From: Oligoflexus sp.
GTDB lineage: Bacteria > Bdellovibrionota_B > Oligoflexia > Oligoflexales > Oligoflexaceae
Assembly: GCA_014378195.1 (NCBI GenBank)
Contig: JACMOC010000029.1
Coordinates: forward strand, 1 to 64,000
Length of the DNA: 64,000 nucleotides
Direction of reading: 5' to 3'
This document shows positions 60,885 to 64,000 of the stretch, piece by piece. The notes below the pieces were generated by a model, which was given only the letters and a program-made list of their open reading frames with translations, searched no databases and was not told the DNA's origin. The stretch's first letter is position 1; every line of letters starts with the position of its first letter. A program made the translations under genes and the position numbers.

Positions 60885-62102
60885 TTATTGGAGTTGTTTC
60901 TCAAGGTCGTCGATTTCATCAGCATCGTTTTTGTAAGCTTTCTTTTTGGTCTCAGCTTTCTTCGCGGCTTTGACTTCGCCTCCTTCTTTCGGAGGTGTTA
61001 CCTTATTCGCAGTTTTGGGAGCGACCTCAGCTTTTGCCGTTTCTGACTTTGCAGGCGCAGAAGCCGGGCGTTTTTGGGCATCCGCCTCTTCCTTTAAACG
61101 CGGTTCGGCATCAACAAATTCTTTGTCTTCGCCCGAACGATCGATTTTGCCTTTTTGTGCTTTCGCCGCGAGGCTCATGATGTCTTTGTCGGATACCCGG
61201 CCGCCGGCCGCTTCTTTTTCCGTGCGAATTTTGTCAATCAAAGCAAAGGCTTCTTGATTATTGCGTTTTTTTGCATAATCGAGATCGAGGTAGGATTTCA
61301 CATAATCCAACGCCTTGTCGTAGTTTTTGCGTTTCTCTTCGACAATCGCGAGGTTGTAAATTGCGATAGGGTTGCTTTTCGAGACATCGAGAACTTTTTT
61401 ATTCAAGACTTCAGCTTTGTCGAGATTCCCACGACTGGATTCGATGATCGCCATATTGAGGTTAGCGTCAGGGTGTTCGGGCATGATCTTCAGGACGCGC
61501 TCAAATTCGATCGAAGCGAGCCCCAGTTGACGATAATGCACATAAAGAACACCCAGGTTCATACGGACAGCAATATCGCTGGGGTTGTGTTTCAGAGCTT
61601 CCTGGAAAGCCTGAAGAGCAAACTCCGGTTTGTCCTGACGCAACGCAATCATACCGAGCAGGTTCAAAACCTGGCTGTCTTTGGAATGGATCGCGTCGAG
61701 ACCATTCAGGATGATCTGAGCCATCTCAAGGTTATTGCGGCGATAGTAAATCTGAGCGAGGATCTTGCGAGCCGGCTCATTTTTCAGGTCGACCCTGAGA
61801 GCATCGCGACAGGCGTTTTCCGCTTTATCGTAACGCGCTGAAGCGAGCTGAGCCTGAGCCAGGTTGATCATCGCGTCGAGGTCGCGAGGGTTCTCTTTGA
61901 TCCGGTCTTCCAGTTTGGAAATGAGGGTCTTGGTCGTCGAGTCCTCATTGGCTATCATCGCCGATTTTCCGTCGTCCTGGCTTTGCAGCTCGTAACGATG
62001 TTTTTCCTTATCGACCCGGGTCACCTGACTATTGGTGGCGCAAGCACCGAGCAGCCAGAGGCAGGTGAGACTTGATATTATTTTATAAGATGACTTCATC
62101 AT
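60885..62102 (-). CDS. TPR lipoprotein (AglT/GltE-like)
   Basis: A 405-residue lipoprotein: signal ending WLLGAC, then five or six TPR units at about residues 60-280 (AMINLAQAQLASARYDKAEN; VLNLLGMIALRQDKPEFALQ; AIYNLAIVEEKRKNYDKALD). The last 120 residues are Lys/Ala/Pro rich and likely disordered. Layout and neighbours resemble AglT/GltE of the Myxococcus gliding complex, a periplasmic or outer-membrane TPR lipoprotein. Assignment is by architecture, not similarity search. It lies 13 bases after the larger TPR gene. Confidence 0.7.
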   Translation of the reverse strand: MMKSSYKIISSLTCLWLLGACATNSQVTRVDKEKHRYELQSQDDGKSAMIANEDSTTKTLISKLEDRIKENPRDLDAMINLAQAQLASARYDKAENACRDALRVDLKNEPARKILAQIYYRRNNLEMAQIILNGLDAIHSKDSQVLNLLGMIALRQDKPEFALQAFQEALKHNPSDIAVRMNLGVLYVHYRQLGLASIEFERVLKIMPEHPDANLNMAIIESSRGNLDKAEVLNKKVLDVSKSNPIAIYNLAIVEEKRKNYDKALDYVKSYLDLDYAKKRNNQEAFALIDKIRTEKEAAGGRVSDKDIMSLAAKAQKGKIDRSGEDKEFVDAEPRLKEEADAQKRPASAPAKSETAKAEVAPKTANKVTPPKEGGEVKAAKKAETKKKAYKNDADEIDDLEKQLQ

Positions 62103-62115
62103 GTGATTCCCTTTC

Positions 62116-64000
62116 TTAGTTAGCCAGATCCGATACCGATTTATCCCAGACCATCAAGTGAGACATATAAGTCGGTGATGTCGATTTCTCGACGATAACC
62201 GGAAACTTGTCGGCATGGAGCTCGACCATTTTTTCGTAGGTCTTACGAGTCCACTCGGTAAAGGTCTGAACCTCTTGTGAGCGTTGAAACGCCGCTTCAA
62301 AGAACTTGTTGCCTTCTTCGCGAAGTGGGAAGGCTACTTTCTCGATCGAACTGCGGTAAGCATCAACTTGAGCTTGGGATTGACCTGTCGGCACTGGGGC
62401 ATCAAAGAGCATTTTTGAGAAGTTTTCGTGCATCTCGCCCATACGGAAGAGCGAAGCCACGGTGAACTCGCCACTCCCGAGATCGATGATCTGCTGGTAA
62501 CGTTTGACAAGGTCGACGAGTTTCTCTTGTTTGATGCCGGCTTCTTTCTCTATTTTAGCAGCTTCTGAGATTTTATAACCCTGGAAGCTTCTAAAGGCGG
62601 GTTCGAGGTCGTTAAAGAGAGCGCCTGCGGCTACGCGTCTGGCTTCCACTGCGGCCGGAGCGTTTTTCGCAGTGAGATCCTTGTGGAGTTTGTGGATCTC
62701 TTTCAAGGCTTCTTTCTGGTTGCCCTGGACGAGAAGGACGCGAGCCATGCGTGAGCGGGCTACAAGGTTGCCTTCCGAACGGTCCGGCCAGAGAGCAGCG
62801 TACTGCGTATACGAGCTGAGGGCCTCGCCGTAGTTTTTGTCCTTCTCAGCAATCTGAGCGATCTCAAGGCGAGCGGTTTTGGCTAACTCGTCTTTAGGAT
62901 ACTGGCTAATGAACTTTTTGTAGAGCAATAGCGCTTCAACAGTGTTGTTGAGTCCTTTGTAGAGAGTCGCAGCGTTAAACAGGGCGTTTTTCGCTTTGGC
63001 TTCCTTAGGATAGTTGACGCCAAACTCTTTGTAGAGCCGCGCAGCATTGGAAAAGTCGGCGAGGGACTCGTTGGTTTGAGCCATATCGAGTGTCACGTCT
63101 TTCGCGAGTTCAGACTTTGGATAGTCTCTAAGGAGTTTGTTGCCGTCAGCCAGAGCTTCATCCACTTTAGCGACCTTGTAGTAGTTCAAGGATGCATTGT
63201 AGAGGGCTTTGTCTGCCAACTCATCTTTCGGGAATTGCTGTTGAAAGGACTCAAATGTTTTGGCCGCTTCCAGGAACTTCCCATCTTTGTTTTGTTGCAC
63301 TGCGAATTGGAATGTACCAACCTTCATTGCTTTGACAACTTCGATCTTAACGGGTGTCGCCATTATCTTAGCGTTTTCGTTGTACTTTCTGCCAACTTTG
63401 ACCAGGGTTTCCCAGTCCTTGCGTTCGGCGTGATAGGCGAGCACGGCTTTGACTGATGACTGACCTTGCGCGGTTTCCGGAAGTTCTGTCGCGATCTGAT
63501 CAAAACGAGTTAAAGCGTTTTGATAATGACCGTATTCAAAGTAGGTCATCGCCGCGGTGAAGCGCATGGGGAAACCATCTTTTTCTGTGGGCAGGAGTTT
63601 TGCATAGTTGTCGATCATCGTCACAAGCTTCGTTTTCACGCGAGGCAAAGCGATGGGCTGCGACACTTGACCCGGAGGCGGCAATTTCTGGTAGGTCGTT
63701 GCCTCATCGATTTTACGGATGGAGACAACCGACGCAAGGGCCGCTTGTTTCAGATATTTGCCGTCTTTTGGGCGTTCCTGAGTGACTTTGTAGTACTCGT
63801 CTGCTGCGTTTTCAAACTGCTCGAAGTTAAAGTAGATATCCGCCAGGTAGAAGCGGAGCTCGTAAGCTTCGTCGGCTTTGGGGAAGGTTGCCAAATATAG
63901 GCGGTAGAGTTCGGCCGCCGCTTCGAGATTGGCTTTTTTCTTGGTTTTTTGGCCAAGCTGGTGATACATCGTTGCATAACGATGGATGTTCTTCTGGGTT
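62116..64000 (-). CDS. Large TPR protein, 5' end outside window (Glt/AgnA-like)
   Basis: An open minus-strand frame from the window edge to 62116; the frame continues upstream of the ATG at 63969 (TQKNIHRYATMYHQLG) without a stop, so the true start is probably outside. It holds at least 8 TPR or TPR-like repeats (AAAELYRLYLATFPKADEAY; ADKALYNASLNYYKVAKVDE; NALFNAATLYKGLNNTVEAL). The C-terminus is helical. Large TPR proteins of this kind (AgnA/GltD type) precede AglT-like genes in gliding-motility clusters. No signal peptide can be seen because the start is missing. Confidence 0.72.
   Translation of the reverse strand, partial: TQKNIHRYATMYHQLGQKTKKKANLEAAAELYRLYLATFPKADEAYELRFYLADIYFNFEQFENAADEYYKVTQERPKDGKYLKQAALASVVSIRKIDEATTYQKLPPPGQVSQPIALPRVKTKLVTMIDNYAKLLPTEKDGFPMRFTAAMTYFEYGHYQNALTRFDQIATELPETAQGQSSVKAVLAYHAERKDWETLVKVGRKYNENAKIMATPVKIEVVKAMKVGTFQFAVQQNKDGKFLEAAKTFESFQQQFPKDELADKALYNASLNYYKVAKVDEALADGNKLLRDYPKSELAKDVTLDMAQTNESLADFSNAARLYKEFGVNYPKEAKAKNALFNAATLYKGLNNTVEALLLYKKFISQYPKDELAKTARLEIAQIAEKDKNYGEALSSYTQYAALWPDRSEGNLVARSRMARVLLVQGNQKEALKEIHKLHKDLTAKNAPAAVEARRVAAGALFNDLEPAFRSFQGYKISEAAKIEKEAGIKQEKLVDLVKRYQQIIDLGSGEFTVASLFRMGEMHENFSKMLFDAPVPTGQSQAQVDAYRSSIEKVAFPLREEGNKFFEAAFQRSQEVQTFTEWTRKTYEKMVELHADKFPVIVEKSTSPTYMSHLMVWDKSVSDLAN

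Noticed and set aside
61155-61841. 228-codon plus-strand frame antisense to the TPR lipoprotein
   Set aside because: No ribosome binding site, unnatural composition, and the TPR repeats are clear on the minus strand.
1-64000. CRISPR arrays, tRNA or rRNA genes, insertion sequences, prophage
   Set aside because: No regular repeats, tRNA T-loop sequences with acceptor stems, transposase or phage structural genes were seen on either strand. The holin-like protein at 35559 is a common chromosomal membrane protein.

Overview
The window is about 64 kb of roughly 50% GC bacterial chromosome, densely coded on both strands with about 60 genes. It has conserved housekeeping blocks and no phage, transposase, rRNA, tRNA or CRISPR that I can see. 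The gene style is diderm: many lipoprotein and Sec signals, outer-membrane-like barrels, TPR/coiled-coil lipoproteins, LysM and FecR proteins, HPt/receiver phosphorelays and a Glt-like TPR operon. This fits the Bdellovibrionota/Oligoflexia or wider deltaproteobacterial side. That placement is inference from gene content, not from a phylogeny.

Layout. 1-6.3 kb: the end of an acyl-CoA dehydrogenase, a degenerate EEP-fold lipoprotein, an O-antigen-ligase-like protein, a PilZ protein, then a TPR lipoprotein and LysM pair. 6.3-9 kb: dprA, smg and an orphan CpaF-like ATPase. 9-14.2 kb: a DEAD-box helicase, a coiled-coil/TPR lipoprotein, tsaD and rsmA. 14.2-24.5 kb: envelope and signalling genes (FecR protein, barrel-like protein, SpoIIE-type phosphatase, two receivers, an HPt protein and a hybrid histidine kinase). 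24.5-26.9 kb: ferredoxin and dapD, then a decayed metal ABC transporter. 27-35.9 kb: secreted hydrolase, oligopeptidase B, a six-finger C2H2-like zinc-finger protein, a methyltransferase and a thioesterase. 35.9-40.7 kb: Rrf2 regulator-sufB-sufC-sufD-nfu operon behind a palindromic operator-like site. 41.3-43.3 kb: a membrane-bound Fe-S oxidoreductase. 43.4-43.9 kb: a frame-broken ricin-lectin lipoprotein. 44.2-51.3 kb: fabD, rpmF, a GYF-like membrane protein, yceD, and rpsB-tsf-pyrH-frr. 51.3-55.3 kb: a sigma-54 activator and two polysaccharide-assembly genes. 55.3-56.8 kb: an ADP-ribosyltransferase-like lipoprotein and a zinc-metalloprotease lipoprotein. 57-60.6 kb: an OmpR-type regulator with HPt, then hutG-hutF. 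60.6-64 kb: a TPR operon resembling gliding-motility (Glt) genes, running off the window.

Most unusual items: the six tandem zinc fingers matching the eukaryotic C2H2 spacing (32634-33689); the R-S-ExE ADP-ribosyltransferase-like lipoprotein (55290-56081); two loci broken by small indels (25801-26927 and 43385-43926); a strong hairpin covering the hutG ribosome binding site; and the palindrome in front of the Rrf2/suf operon.
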